In this document: positions 13,126 to 24,954 of the stretch, one piece after another
Layout: every line of letters begins with the position of its first letter
How positions within the stretch are numbered: position 1 is the first letter of the stretch
Source of the DNA: Wuchereria bancrofti
Lineage: Eukaryota; Nematoda; Chromadorea; Rhabditida; Onchocercidae
DNA: 64,000 bases
Assembly (NCBI GenBank): GCA_005281725.1
Contig: SSBO01000009.1
Location: forward strand, 5,638,871 to 5,702,870
Direction: 5' to 3'
The notes under the pieces: model-generated
The model's input: the letters and a program-made list of their open reading frames with translations, nothing else
Database searches by the model: none
Told to the model about the DNA's origin: nothing
Position numbers and translations under genes: made by a program

Positions 13126-16062
13126 TTCCTATAAATTAGGCATTAATTAAAAACTCAAAAACTAGTTTATTGTTTTGGTTGTAGTGACTAACGTTGGAAA
13201 TAAATCAATTCCTTTGCTTCTAATTAGAATCAAAGATACACAGATTGAAAGAGAAGAAAAAGCACAGCAGAAACAAAAAAAAATTCCCAACGTAAAAATG
13301 GAAGAAAACTCCCAAAAGGTGTGTCCAAATAAAATTGAATCAAAATTATGCCTTATTAGTTAAATTTAAAAATAATAATGTCACTTCAAAGTACAGAACA
13401 AAGAAAGTACTTTAAAATGCTGCTGGATAAAATTTTAAACAGCGACTTCTCTCGTTTGTCTCTTTGTATACTTAATTCCCGACCAAAAAGGTCTGCCTGC
13501 CTATTCATATTACAATTGAGCTAAAGCGTCGCTGTTTCTTGGCGGTCCTAAAGTTTAAGGCGCACTTTATTTGATGCTCTTTTGATTCGAATTTTTCAAT
13601 CTCTTCTATTCACTTCTTACAGTATGCCTTCCATACTAGCAATACATTTTCCATTCTTGTCAATCAGTTTTCAAAATGCTTTTTTGTTGGATCAAAACTA
13701 GTCGACTGGCGTTTCAACAATGGAAAGATCACAGCAGAAGACAATAAGTTAAGGTCATTTCTGTTAAATATATTTTAAATGCATTCTAATTTCTCTGAAA
13801 AATTGAATCGTATGTCAATAAATGTGAACAAAATGTTAATTAAATTCAAAGTTATAAAATTTCATTACAATTCGATAAGCAGAGAAAAAATGCATAATGG
13901 AGCGAGAATGAGTTGCAAAAACTTGGATGTGAAGAGGACAACAGATCCCGCTGGTATTTTAGAAAAAATGTATTTGATAGTTTTGAAGTATAAAATAATT
14001 ATTCGAGCAATGTCTTGTACAATTCTCGAATATTAGTGTTAATTAGAGATTCAAATTATCCATTAATAAGCGAGATAAAAAATGGAAAAGTTGAAAGAAG
14101 TGGATATGAAGCAAAGTTAGGAGAAGTATTCGCTAAAAGCTCTTTTGTCGAAAGGTACAACATATCTTTTATATGGAATAGATTTTGTAAACAATAAGTT
14201 TCGTGCCCACTGATAAACAGACAGCACTGATCACATTACTTACTAAGTTTCTTAAGAAATTTCTTTTGTTTTATTCGTGATAACAAAACATATGGAAGAG
14301 ACAATGAGATGAAGCTGCTGTCAACAGTGACAACAATTCATCCTTGAATACTAACTTGGTTACACTACAGCAGAAAGAACGCTACATTTCCTTCGATACA
14401 GAGTACTCATAACACAAAAACAGAACGAATACCAAATATCAAGCAGAAAAATATATTTATGCTAAGTAATAGATTAGTTCAATTTACTTTCTCTAAATCA
14501 TTCACCAAAAGTTCTTTAGTGGTGATTGAAGTTAGAAAATGATTCGAGATCTTATCAGTCTCAGTTTTAGAAGTTCAATATTCATAACATTATGGAAAAC
14601 ATTATAATTGCCAAAAACGGTACTACTGTTAAATTAAGAATGCACTGATAATTTTAGTAATCATATGCATTCATTTCAACAGGTGTGTTGAAATATTTCC
14701 TAATTAACAAGTGAATAATTCTTTGGCTTTAGTACTCAATTGATTAATTAATTGATTAGAATCTTCTATTATTTGCAGTGGGTACATCTAATGATGACCT
14801 CGTAGCAGGAGCATCAATTTGTTAAAACGACCTAAATTTACTGTCACATCAATGCAAGCTCTGATCATTACCATTTCTAATGGCGACAATCAGTTGCAGT
14901 TTCATCATCACAGTTGTTCTTGAAATTGTCATCCACTGTTCATGTATTTTTTAACTCTATGATATATGACTAATTTCACCTAACTCATTTCAAGCTTAGT
15001 CATTAATCTTAGCTATTCCAAATTACATTTTACAAAATATGATTCAGATTTTTAAATTATATTCCAACTAATTCAACATGTATGAGTTGTGTCAAAATTC
15101 GATAAGTTTTAATTGCTAAAATAAGAGACTGACTCTTTTTAAATTTTGTAAAGAATTCTTTCGTTTTAGTATTTTTAGTTCCTGCAACAATTCCCGCATA
15201 ATATTTCATAGATTTGCAATAAAAATTTCAGACAATATTTAAGTTTTCTTTGGACACAACGAATTAAAAATTTATTACGCAGATGTGGAGACGAATGAAG
15301 AAGAAGGAAGCAGATGCCTTAAAGAATGTTTGAAATCGATTCTGAAATTTGAACGTTCCTTCACTTTTCAATTCGAAAATTTCGAAAAAGTTAGCTTTGC
15401 AAACAAATGCTTTTCTGTCAAATATAAACGATAGACTGATTGGAAATTTAAATTAAATGAAATTTGAATTATAATGCAAGTTTAGATCGAATTTTTTTAT
15501 TTAATAAAAATTTTATTGCAAGCTTTTCTAAGTACCAAAAATGAAAATTTTTTGAAGTTTATTCTATTATAAAGTTAGTTAATTTTGGGCGTTCTGTTTA
15601 ATTTCGTAGTTTCTAGATATGTGAGAAACTTGAATCGGCGGCATTGTGTAGCCAAAAATGCAGTCCAGCTGATCAACACCGTTTTTATCATTATACAGCT
15701 TTTTATCGTCTACACTGCATTGATTTTTATGAAGGTTATTTCAATTCAAAATCAAATCAGAATTTTGTCGTTATTTGTAGTTCTTATTTTGCTGAACTAA
15801 AGGAAGTTTTTCTTCAAGAAGTTTGAAGCCGTAATTTATGTGATTGTTTTTCAGTGTTAACTGATTTTCGAAAGAATCGCTAGGAACGGCTCTTGCATTT
15901 TCACTTTATTTTCAATTCAAACATTTCACTGTGATAAGAACAATCATGAATTATTTAAATTAAGTCATTATCATGTCAGAATTATTAAAACATGTTGATT
16001 AGAGTTATGTATAATATGCTGAAAAGTTTCTTAAAATTATTTTCAATTTGTCTTTGTTACAG
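13126..16062. other. Spacer upstream of the DM gene; possible 5' exons of a plus-strand gene
   Basis: Must contain the promoter of the minus-strand DM gene. Several open stretches with a splice-like edge on the plus strand could be 5' exons of the candidate gene at 16063-18155: about 13222-13318 (charged, Lys/Glu/Gln-rich, ending at a GTGTGT donor) and about 15283 onward (Glu-rich, after an ACGCAG acceptor). I could not join either to the downstream chain in a compatible phase without a stop, so neither is annotated. Open frames at 13779-14197 match nothing I know. Confidence 0.35.
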
Positions 16063-18155
16063 AGCTTGAAAACCAGCTTAATTGTTTGAAAAAAGCATCA
16101 CCAGATGTCGACAAAAGTAAGTTTATAGTTTTCGGTTTGATTAAGTAAGATAACTTGTTCCTCATGAGTAGTTTGGGTCAAGCAATTTTCAAGATATTGG
16201 TTTCTGTTCAAATTGTTTTCATAATTGTTTAGCAAGAGAAAGAGGGAAAATATAGAATTTCGGATCATGGAAATTTGAAAGAGAAATAATTTTAAATGTT
16301 TCGGTTGAAAAAGATATTTATTTTAAATTTTAAATTTCACGACTGCATCCTTCTCTGTCAGCACTGTTTCAGAATAATTGTAAAAGACAAAAATTTGATT
16401 CACTATGCCATCTTTGTTACACATTATCACTTCAGCTTGCAATGAACGATGTACATTCAACGACGACAAATCCAGCAACAATGGAAATCAAATCAAAATT
16501 CACTGCAAGTTGGAAAACTGATGTTTTTATATTTATCAATTTAATTTTGACTTGCAAGCAATTTATCCCCTTTCGAACATTCAATCTCGCAAGCTCTTTA
16601 ATTTACTTTATGGCACTTTTCAACACATTGTTGCCATAAACAAAGATTTCTGGATCTGAACTTTCTCTAAAGCTTTTTATCAAATCCCACTTTCTGGAAT
16701 TTTTGGCATTAAGATAGAAACAGTGTGATCAGTAATGTATCATTGGGACCGATTAACCAGGCGGGAGAGCTATTAAATGTATCGATACACCCATGATAAT
16801 AATAATAAGGAATCTGTCAAATGGTTATCTTCTGATTTGGGAACTTCGAGGTTATTGGTCGGGAATTTAATATGCCTAATCAAATATTTCACTTTATATG
16901 ACATCGTTATCCTAAGATAATAATATATCAGTATAAAATGGATGGTAATAAAAATTAAATCAATGGTGACGATAAAATCCGCAAAGGAAAGAGTAATGGA
17001 TATGCCTCCCCCCGATTAATTGAGAACGAATTTTATGGAATGCCTCAAAAGTAGAGACGAGTAACAAACAACACATTTCTCGAGGCATGAGAAATAGGAG
17101 AGTTTATACGGCTTTATGTTAGTAAACTAACCAATTAAGTAGTCAGCTAAATAATACATAACAGAAAGGAAAAAGTTCATTGCTGCAAAAATAGAGGTTC
17201 AAAAATTGATAATGTTCCACTTTTTCAGAACTTTGGAGTGTTCTTTGATCTGTTATTATAAGACATTTACCAGCGCCTGTCCTGAAACGAGTAACACCCT
17301 TCTGGTGAGCAGTTTTAATTTTATATCTGTCTATTTACTCATTTTTTCAGGAAACCAACGCCTTCTAAAAGTTTAAAACGTCTGAAGGTTTTTAAAAAAA
17401 AATTAATTTAGATTTCAGAAAATTGAACTTTAAAAAAAGAATTTGACTGAGTTTCAAAACATGAATTCAGCGTTTGAGCACACGACAAATTCATGGAATG
17501 CGATTATTCACACGGTCGGATAGTCCATTAAACATGGAAACCGAGTGTCGCCAACTGCACGATGAAAATCAGATGAAGCAAAAAATGCTCGAGGTATGAA
17601 CATAATATCGTGAAATATGTTTGTTTAAAAGTACTGATAAAAAAGTGGAAATAATTAATTATTTTCTAAAACCAATAATGAAAAAGTATCTAGCATAAAA
17701 CACTATATTCAGTTTCGATGGCCTTAAATGGCCTTCAACAACTAAAGAAAGCCTTTTAGTTAATATTCTTAGTTACTGAAGCAAGCCTTCTAGTTAAAAG
17801 AAAGTTAATGTTGTCATTTTTTGTTTGTAAGATAATTCTCATCTAGAAAAATGATGCTATCTTTCGTTCGTTGATTTCGTTTGAAGTATTCACTTTCAAA
17901 ATTATGACGTTCTGTTGAATTCATTTACAGACCGATCCCCGAAAACTGATATTTGAAAGGATGTTTTCACTAACAACTGAATTTTCTCTTAAAGTGAAAA
18001 CCAACTTGCTTTTGTCATCTAATTTTTATTTTTGCACAATATGTATTACTTTTATTTTTCTCCATTTAATAAATATATTTCTCCATTTAAATAAAGCTAT
18101 TATGTATTACTTTCCAACCCATTCATTTAACAATCCATGCAAACGTCTGGAATGA
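16063..18155 (+). CDS. Unrecognised multi-exon gene, 5' end undefined
   Basis: Five short exons on the plus strand: 16063-16116, 16436-16508, 17274-17304, 17471-17593, and 17931 to a stop at 18153-18155. Each has a nematode-like acceptor (TTACAG, TTCAG, ACCAG, ATTCAG, TTTACAG) and a GT donor. Their phases are mutually compatible (1-1, 1-2, 2-0, 0-0, 0). The product is hydrophilic and partly coiled-coil-like: LENQLNCLKKASPDVDK in the first exon and METECRQLHDENQMKQKMLE in the fourth, then TDPRKLIFERMFSL. I do not recognise a domain. The last exon may stop at a GTGAAA donor near 17995 rather than the TGA, because its tail is A+T-rich and hydrophobic. The start codon was not found. The gene converges on the collagen, with about 50 bp between stops. 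Confidence 0.42.
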
Positions 18156-18207
18156 ATATTCCAAATTTATCGATTTTTTGCTTAACCATACAGGTCAAAT
18201 AAATAAA

Positions 18208-21141
18208 TCACTGCGCAAGTCGACTGTAGTATCTGGTAGATCGTGGCGGACAAGGGCAATAAGCGGCGTCATTTCCAGAGAGACCTTTTCTACCAGGTGC
18301 TCCCGGAAGTCCGTTCATTCCCGGTCGATCTGGCATACCAATAGGTCCTGGTGGTCCTACTGGTCCTGTATTCCATCATTTCCTCTCTGTCCATCCGGTC
18401 CAGGTTCCCCTAGAGATTCTGGTAAGCCTGATATTCCTTCTGGTCCTGCCTTTCCTCTTCCACGCAATCCGTCTTGGCCTGGTGGACCGCGCGGGCGAAC
18501 AGTACCAGGCGGTCCTGGTAAACCAGCATCACCATGTGGCCCTGGTAGTCCTAGCAGTCCAATAAGGCCCCGATGTCCTGGCTGTCCTGGAATTCCAGCT
18601 GGACCTTCAGAACCTCTTGGTCCATCTGATCCGGGTAAACCAAGGAGGCCAGCCGGACACTTGACACAAGGCACATCTTGTGGTGGACAAGTTACTGATG
18701 GGTAGATTACCGTATTGTCTTCTCCGGGTAATCCAGGTAAACCCGGCTCTGAAATAGTGATTGCTGAACCTAACGTGGAATTTCTCTTTCTTTCTATACG
18801 ATAAATTCGGAGTATTTGTAGCGAAAAAACATACGTCCTTTCTGGCCGAATGGACCAGGAGGTCCCGGTAGTCCGGGAGGACAAATTGCTTTCGGTAATT
18901 CACATATGCAATAAGATGGCAAGTTGAAGAACATATGACGTTTTTGTCGAAATATACTGCTGAATGGATTATCGGGTTGCTGGCTAGGCGGACTAAGACT
19001 GATTTGGATATTCATTATTTCCGACCAGGCTGAATCGATTTCGGAGCGGAACATCTACATATGAAAAGAATTATCAAAATTTTCTGTAGTAGAAAGAGTT
19101 CAGACATAAACGTAGCATAAATTCCACATAAATACTTCGTTGCCTTTCAGAATTTCATCTAAAGTTCTTAGCTAAAAACTTGCAAACGGTTCATATCGTA
19201 ATGTTCACACTCTCATTTGTTTCATTCTATAAAACGATACATAAAAAAGTAGCATTCTAAAAAAAGTTCGCGACAAGAAAATTGCACTGCGAAATAATCA
19301 AAACATCTAATGTCTGTTTGTTTCACAAATCAGTCTTAATAATTTCATAAAATCGGGACTGAGTGATTTTGGAAGTAAATTTCTGGTCCTCACTAAAAGC
19401 ATTGCTTGTAAAAGTATTGATTTCATTAACTATTATGAATGCGCGTTTTTTTTGTATATATAGCCGATGCTGGTACGAAATGTTGAAAAAGAATGTTGAA
19501 AACAATAGTAAAACACTTTCTCTATTTCTCTTTCTTTGAAAGTGTCTTTTGTTTCTTTCACTCAACCTGACACAATATTCCAATATCCCCTGATTCTGTT
19601 CTTTCTTTTAGATAGATTTTCTCAAATATTCTGCATCCCACACAAAATGTCTCAGAAACTTTATGTAGGTTATTAGTATTATTACTGTTTGCAATAAGTT
19701 TTATAATTGAAAAAGTGCTTTCAGCTCCCACTTTCAAAGTATCAGTTGTTTCAATGCAGATACTCAGTCTATTTTCAGAACAAAATGATGTCAATTTCTC
19801 ATATTTATTCTCTTAATTTAAATGAAAAATTTCCATTGTTACATACAAATAGGTCAATAAATTCGTTCTTGTAGATAAAATATGCTATTACGTTTCATTT
19901 TTTAAAAACAAATTATAAATTATCTTGAAAGTGATTAAAAGTAAATTGCGTTGTTCTCATCAAAGCAGAAATTTGAATTACTTTTATCACTGGCTCTAAA
20001 AAGAGTTACTAAATATCAAGGAAGTCTAACTATTAAACTAAACATTCCTACCAGCACTATGAATGAAAAAGAAAAAATCAGTGTAATTCCAAATATCTGG
20101 GCAAACTTACATCCCCAAAAAGATGAATCAAATCTCCTGCATAAGAATGGTTAGCAATAATGATCAATGATGACAATGTTGTCCCAACAAATTCTCTTTT
20201 CTGTTTTTATGGCTTTTCACTAATTTTTTTTAAAACTTTTTGAAATTTGGAACATTTATTTTTGAAATAACTGTATTAAAAAAGTGCTGCTTGGAAAATA
20301 ATCAAACAGGAAATTTTACGAGAGATTTCAAAGAGCTGGAGAAGTATAAAGTTTGAAGTGCAATTTATGAGATATTAGATAGAAATGGAAACTTAATTAT
20401 AAAAATTATAAAAAAGGGATAAAAAAGCAAAGATTAATGGAAACAGTAGCAAAGTATCATAATATATTCTTTGATATAAGAAGTGGATAATAATTAAAAA
20501 ATGCAGTTAACATTTGCTATCATTTTTTGGATAAGATAATCGAATTTTCACTGGACAAAGAACAGCTACGAAGCAATTCATTCAGTATTAAAACCTCAAA
20601 AACACTTTTGATTATCACCAGTTGTTTCCACTTTGATTCATTCATTACTCGTTTAATTACAATCAATTTTGTAAATCAGGAAGCTTCGTAATACCAACCG
20701 TAGTGATACCTTCAATTAATCAACAAGCATTTCCCTCTTGGGACAAGAGTAGAGGGTTACTTTTTTTTTTGAAGTTACTTTCAGAATTCTAAATTCAGAA
20801 TTCAGCATGTGGCAGAAACAGTGTCAGATTTGTATTCTTCCTTAGTTTGCCAGTCTTGTTGTTAGGCTTATTGATCGAATCAAATTGGAGTGATTAAAAT
20901 AAAAGGCAAAATACTTTCAAATCCTAAAATTCATAGCAATTTCTTAATTGTTCAGCTTCAGTTCTAAGCATTTTCCTCAGATATTCAAAGAACCACAATT
21001 AAATACCTGTATCTCGTCCAACACTTCGTCGCCAATTTCTTTTACTACCATGTATGCAGAACTGATCACAACCAAACACGCAGTGATTGCAAATGCGCTA
21101 CAGCCAAATGCTGCAAATAACACAATTTTTGCTTCGTGCAT
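18208..21141 (-). CDS. Cuticle collagen with an apparent 1-nt frameshift
   Basis: Secreted structural protein of the nematode cuticle. Exon 1 is 21007-21141 (start MHEAKIVLF, hydrophobic signal-anchor, then [12 protein letters not shown]). A 1.95 kb intron follows. Exon 2 is 18835-19054 ([16 protein letters not shown], the conserved pre-collagen block; RQKR furin/BLI-4 site at residues 81-84; then cysteines and [13 protein letters not shown]). Exon 3 is 18208-18748, entered through a TTTCAG that keeps the Gly-X-Y register ([10 protein letters not shown]). Gly-X-Y blocks are separated by a Cys-containing break ([13 protein letters not shown]). The end is [11 protein letters not shown] plus a short tail, typical of the family. 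About 299 residues. The register slips by one base near 18369-18371: upstream GNDGI and downstream [10 protein letters not shown] are in different frames. This is either a sequence error or a damaged gene. The particular dpy/rol/sqt/col member cannot be assigned. Confidence 0.85.
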
Positions 21142-23481
21142 TTTATAAAATAGGAATGTAGAATGATGGGGAATATTGCGGTCATATTTATACATTCGTT
21201 CATTTCACTCTCAAAACGAGCCGGGTTTCATTCGCAACGTCAATCCCGATAACTGCAATATAACAAAGAAAACTTACTATTATGATGGCAATCTCTACAA
21301 CCGGGATTTTAATTCGGATCATAGAACCGGTTTTCACGTTTCTGAATAATGAAAGAATCTGCGGCGTAGATATCACACTGTTCTCTCTCTCTCTCTCCCT
21401 CTTCCATCCTCTAATCAAAATACAGATTCCATCACCTTAGTGAACCAACTTCTTGCACTTCAGCAACATCGAGTGTCTAAAATTTGAACAGTGCTACAGA
21501 ATTTAATTCAGACTGGTTAAAAGGTACGCACCCTCAGTCCTTGTGAAGCCCAGAAGTAAAACGAACTATTTCACACACTATTCTAATCCTGTTTCTTTCT
21601 TTCTCCGGTTATTTTATAGCCTGAAACCGATAAAAACAGAACTTCATTGCTTTTTTCAGAACAAAATCTACCACCTACTAACTCTACCAATTTCGTCCGT
21701 AAAAATTTTCGACGTATTGCATATTTACATAAAAACTGAACTTAATACTTTTAAAAAATTATGTTTGATTAATTACAGTCCTCATCACTGCAACATGATA
21801 CGAGGGCATCGATAATGTAAAAAATAATTGCCATATTAAATTACTGTAATCAAAATCAAACATCTTCACAATTACCTGAAATATAAATTTGTTCACCTTA
21901 AAACTGCTTCATAATTTTCCATCATTTCCACACTTTTCATACTTTCAGGACTTTTAAAAATTACAAACGCTGTCAATCTTTTCTGAAAATCATATTATTT
22001 CAAAAACGTCAAAAGCTTTAAACAATCACCAACAATGATAACTTCTATGAATTTCTAACAGTAGTGGGATACTCAACATCAGAAAATGACATTGCTTTTT
22101 GCAAATATCTGATCTACTATGAATTCATACCGAAGTCGATTAAATTCAAATTTCAGCAACAGGTATCATCACATTTTTTAGCACATTAACCCGATATGCA
22201 TTTTACAGATGACGCAGCCAGCGATCTTCATATAAACCACCTTTCGTGAAACTTGGAGTTGGCTGTTACTTGTACCTTAGACTTTCGTTGCTCAAGAGCC
22301 TTCCCTGTTTGTTATTGTAGTTGGTATAGACGAATGCGTTAAGTGAAAGGTCTATTATAACGATTTTATTCGCTAGCAACCACAATACGTACATAGGTAT
22401 TAATTTATAGCAACAATACACTGACAATTTCGTACAGCATCTACTAATGAGATGAAGAAAATGAATGAATTGATGGGAAATTTAAGGGATTTAAATGAAC
22501 TGAATTAAATGAGTGTGGGAGAACAGCTGAATTGTAACGTGCTGATACAAAACACATAAGACAAAGAATTTAAATCCTTATACGGTGGGCATTAACTTGT
22601 AAAAGGCGCATGATTACATTGAGTAAAGAGCTATCAGATGATCTTTAATCTTTATATAGTAAGAGATGATGGTTTTAATATTGTCAATTCCTCCAAGATG
22701 GACTATTAGATTAGAAAACCTTTACAATATTTCGACACTGCAAGCAAATTTGGTTTGGAACAAGGGAGTAAATTTTAACATATTAAAGGATGCACATGCA
22801 TACCCTTTGTTAACAGTTAAAAATTTCTAGACAAGCAGATAAGCTCAGTGGTAGATGAGTGTTGGGATAATGATTGCTTACGTGAGATGCAATTTGAAAC
22901 AGTTTTATATTTCTTTTAAAAAAGCTCAATTAAGACAAATTTTAGTATTATGGATTGATGCAATTTTATTTGATATGTTTCTGTAAGTTATTTGGGAGGT
23001 TCGCGAGACTTATTTCAAATTTCGAGACAATGATATTATGATGATATAGAACCTTACGAAGAGACGAATATTGCACAGGAGGTTACTTGCATAATTATGA
23101 TCATAAGGATCAGAATAAGCAACATACATTTAGTAGAGTGGAAAGAATAGAGTGACAAGATCGTTTTGGAGTCATGCCTTAATCTAGTCAAGAAATCTCG
23201 AGTTCCATTATAGGATCATCCTGGAGGCTATCATTGGTCTATCCGAAAACAGCAGTCCAGTCACATAATTAATTTCAATAAAATTAAGATAGTGCACCTT
23301 TATACCAATCTTCCAACAGTTTGGCAGCCATTGCAAGGATTCCTTGTTTAGCTATTTTACCAACAAATAAAACCTTACAAGTTATTCAAAATTTGCTGGA
23401 TACCTTCCTGATGTATTCTTAAATGGCTCGAACCTTGAACCTCACAACACTGTACAGTGCCATGCCCCAAATTACAACTGT

Positions 23482-23520
23482 AACAATGTAGGTAACGAAT
23501 GCAACAATGTAGGTAACGAA
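23482..23520. repeat. Two-copy tandem duplication, period 21
   Basis: An 18-base unit (AACAATGTAGGTAACGAA) occurs at 23482-23499 and again at 23503-23520, separated by TGC. Non-coding surroundings. Confidence 0.9.
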
Positions 23521-24117
23521 GCAGTCATCTTCCCAAATTTTTGTAATCTTTAAATAGCCCAATTTCCAGATATCCGAATCAGAGGTGTTTATCAAATTTC
23601 ATCTACGCAGTCTCTCAGCCCCCACTGCTATATGTTTGTGGATCTTCCTATAACAGAAACGTTTGAAAAAAGTTCCGCTTCTTCCATCCACAAATATCGG
23701 AACATTTAATGTTTTGAATGATTCCTTTTAAAGATAAATATATCTGAGGGACACTGAGAGAAAAGGAAGATAACAGGTCGGTTAATCACACAAAAGGTTA
23801 CCAATTTGTTTACATAGGTCATAAGAAACATATACATATATGCGATATATTTCGGCAGATAGCTAAAAGAATGAAAGGTAAAATATCGAAAATACTACTA
23901 AAACTATCATTTTTTTAACAAATTTAGTAGTCGACCCAACAAATTCTACATCTCATAGGCAAGTAAGGAAAATTTAAATTTTGATCAGAGATGTAGAAAT
24001 GTATGGAATGAAACTACCAAAACGAAGAAGCATTCTGAAATAAATGTCTGGTTGTTGACTTTAAAATGGAAACGCTACTTCCTGAAAAATTGCGCATGTT
24101 TCGGGGAAAGACAACGT

Positions 24118-24118
<1 letters not shown>

Positions 24119-24158
<40 letters not shown>
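24119..24158. repeat. (CA)n microsatellite
   Basis: About 20 uninterrupted CA units, followed by imperfect CATA/CACG repeats to about 24188. The apparent open frames across it are low-complexity shadows. Confidence 0.95.
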
Positions 24159-24162
<4 letters not shown>

Positions 24163-24954
24163 TACACGCATATACAGATACACACACCGTGTCAAAACGG
24201 TTTTTTAGGCTAACCAATCACTTTATTGCGTCCACTTTCCTTTGCTTCCGAACACAAGTCCTATTCCTTCCAGTGCCCGTCCCACGCACGTAAAAGTTAC
24301 CGCGTGAACTTCTGATTCATTTTTGTTGGAGGGAAGCATAGCGGAATGAATTCAATCCAAATTTCTCTCTTCGCCTCTTACTCTCATCACTAGATAAAGT
24401 CACTACTCATCCCCGTGTCTCCTAAAACACACATTCTCTCATATCTCTGATTGACTTGTCCTCATCCACTAGTGCAAAGATATCAAATTCCTAATTTGAC
24501 GTCGTCTTATGTACCGTTCTGTCCTGAGAGGCGTTTTTATCTATATTGGCTTAAATGAATTGAAGAAACTATGAGTGTTACTTTCTCGATTACCTCTGAT
24601 CAGATTTGCAGTGTTACTCAGTCTTGTCTGCAACGTATATCCAAGTTTGTTGACTCTCAAGTCGAATGTTTGGAAGGATATGGCTTCAAAATCTGATGCA
24701 ATGTAGAAAGGCGCTCTCTCTGGTGACATATCCTATTGCTTATGCTTCCCGAGCACGGTTTTTGAACTTGAATCGGTAAACATTTGAGCCGTATTTTTTC
24801 CAGTGATTCATTAACATATTCTCTTGAATCGTTAAGCACATCGCAGCTGCACTCTAAATTTCCGAAAAACACTGATGAAGTTGTACATTTTGCAGTATTA
24901 GGCAACTTATCATTGACACAAAGTTGTTTTTCTAAAACAAAATTTCTTAATTTG

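Larger units (their letters stand above)
21142..24783. other. Spacer between the collagen and cardiolipin synthase genes
   Basis: Divergent intergenic region of about 3.6 kb that should hold both promoters. It contains a CT run near 21384-21400, a short tandem duplication (23482-23520), a (CA)n tract (24119-24158) and a degenerate tRNA-like stretch near 22840-22900. I see no supported gene. Confidence 0.5.

Noticed and set aside
13779..14197. Two overlapping frames that together stay open for about 420 bases
   Set aside because: The products are Lys/Ile/Asn-rich and match nothing known; a frameshifted gene cannot be distinguished from chance here.
18178..18705. Long plus-strand frame rich in Pro, Gly and Ser across the collagen
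   Set aside because: It is the antisense shadow of the Gly-X-Y repeats of the minus-strand collagen.
24014..24293. Open frames on both strands with His-Thr and Cys-Val repeats
   Set aside because: Translations of the (CA)n microsatellite.
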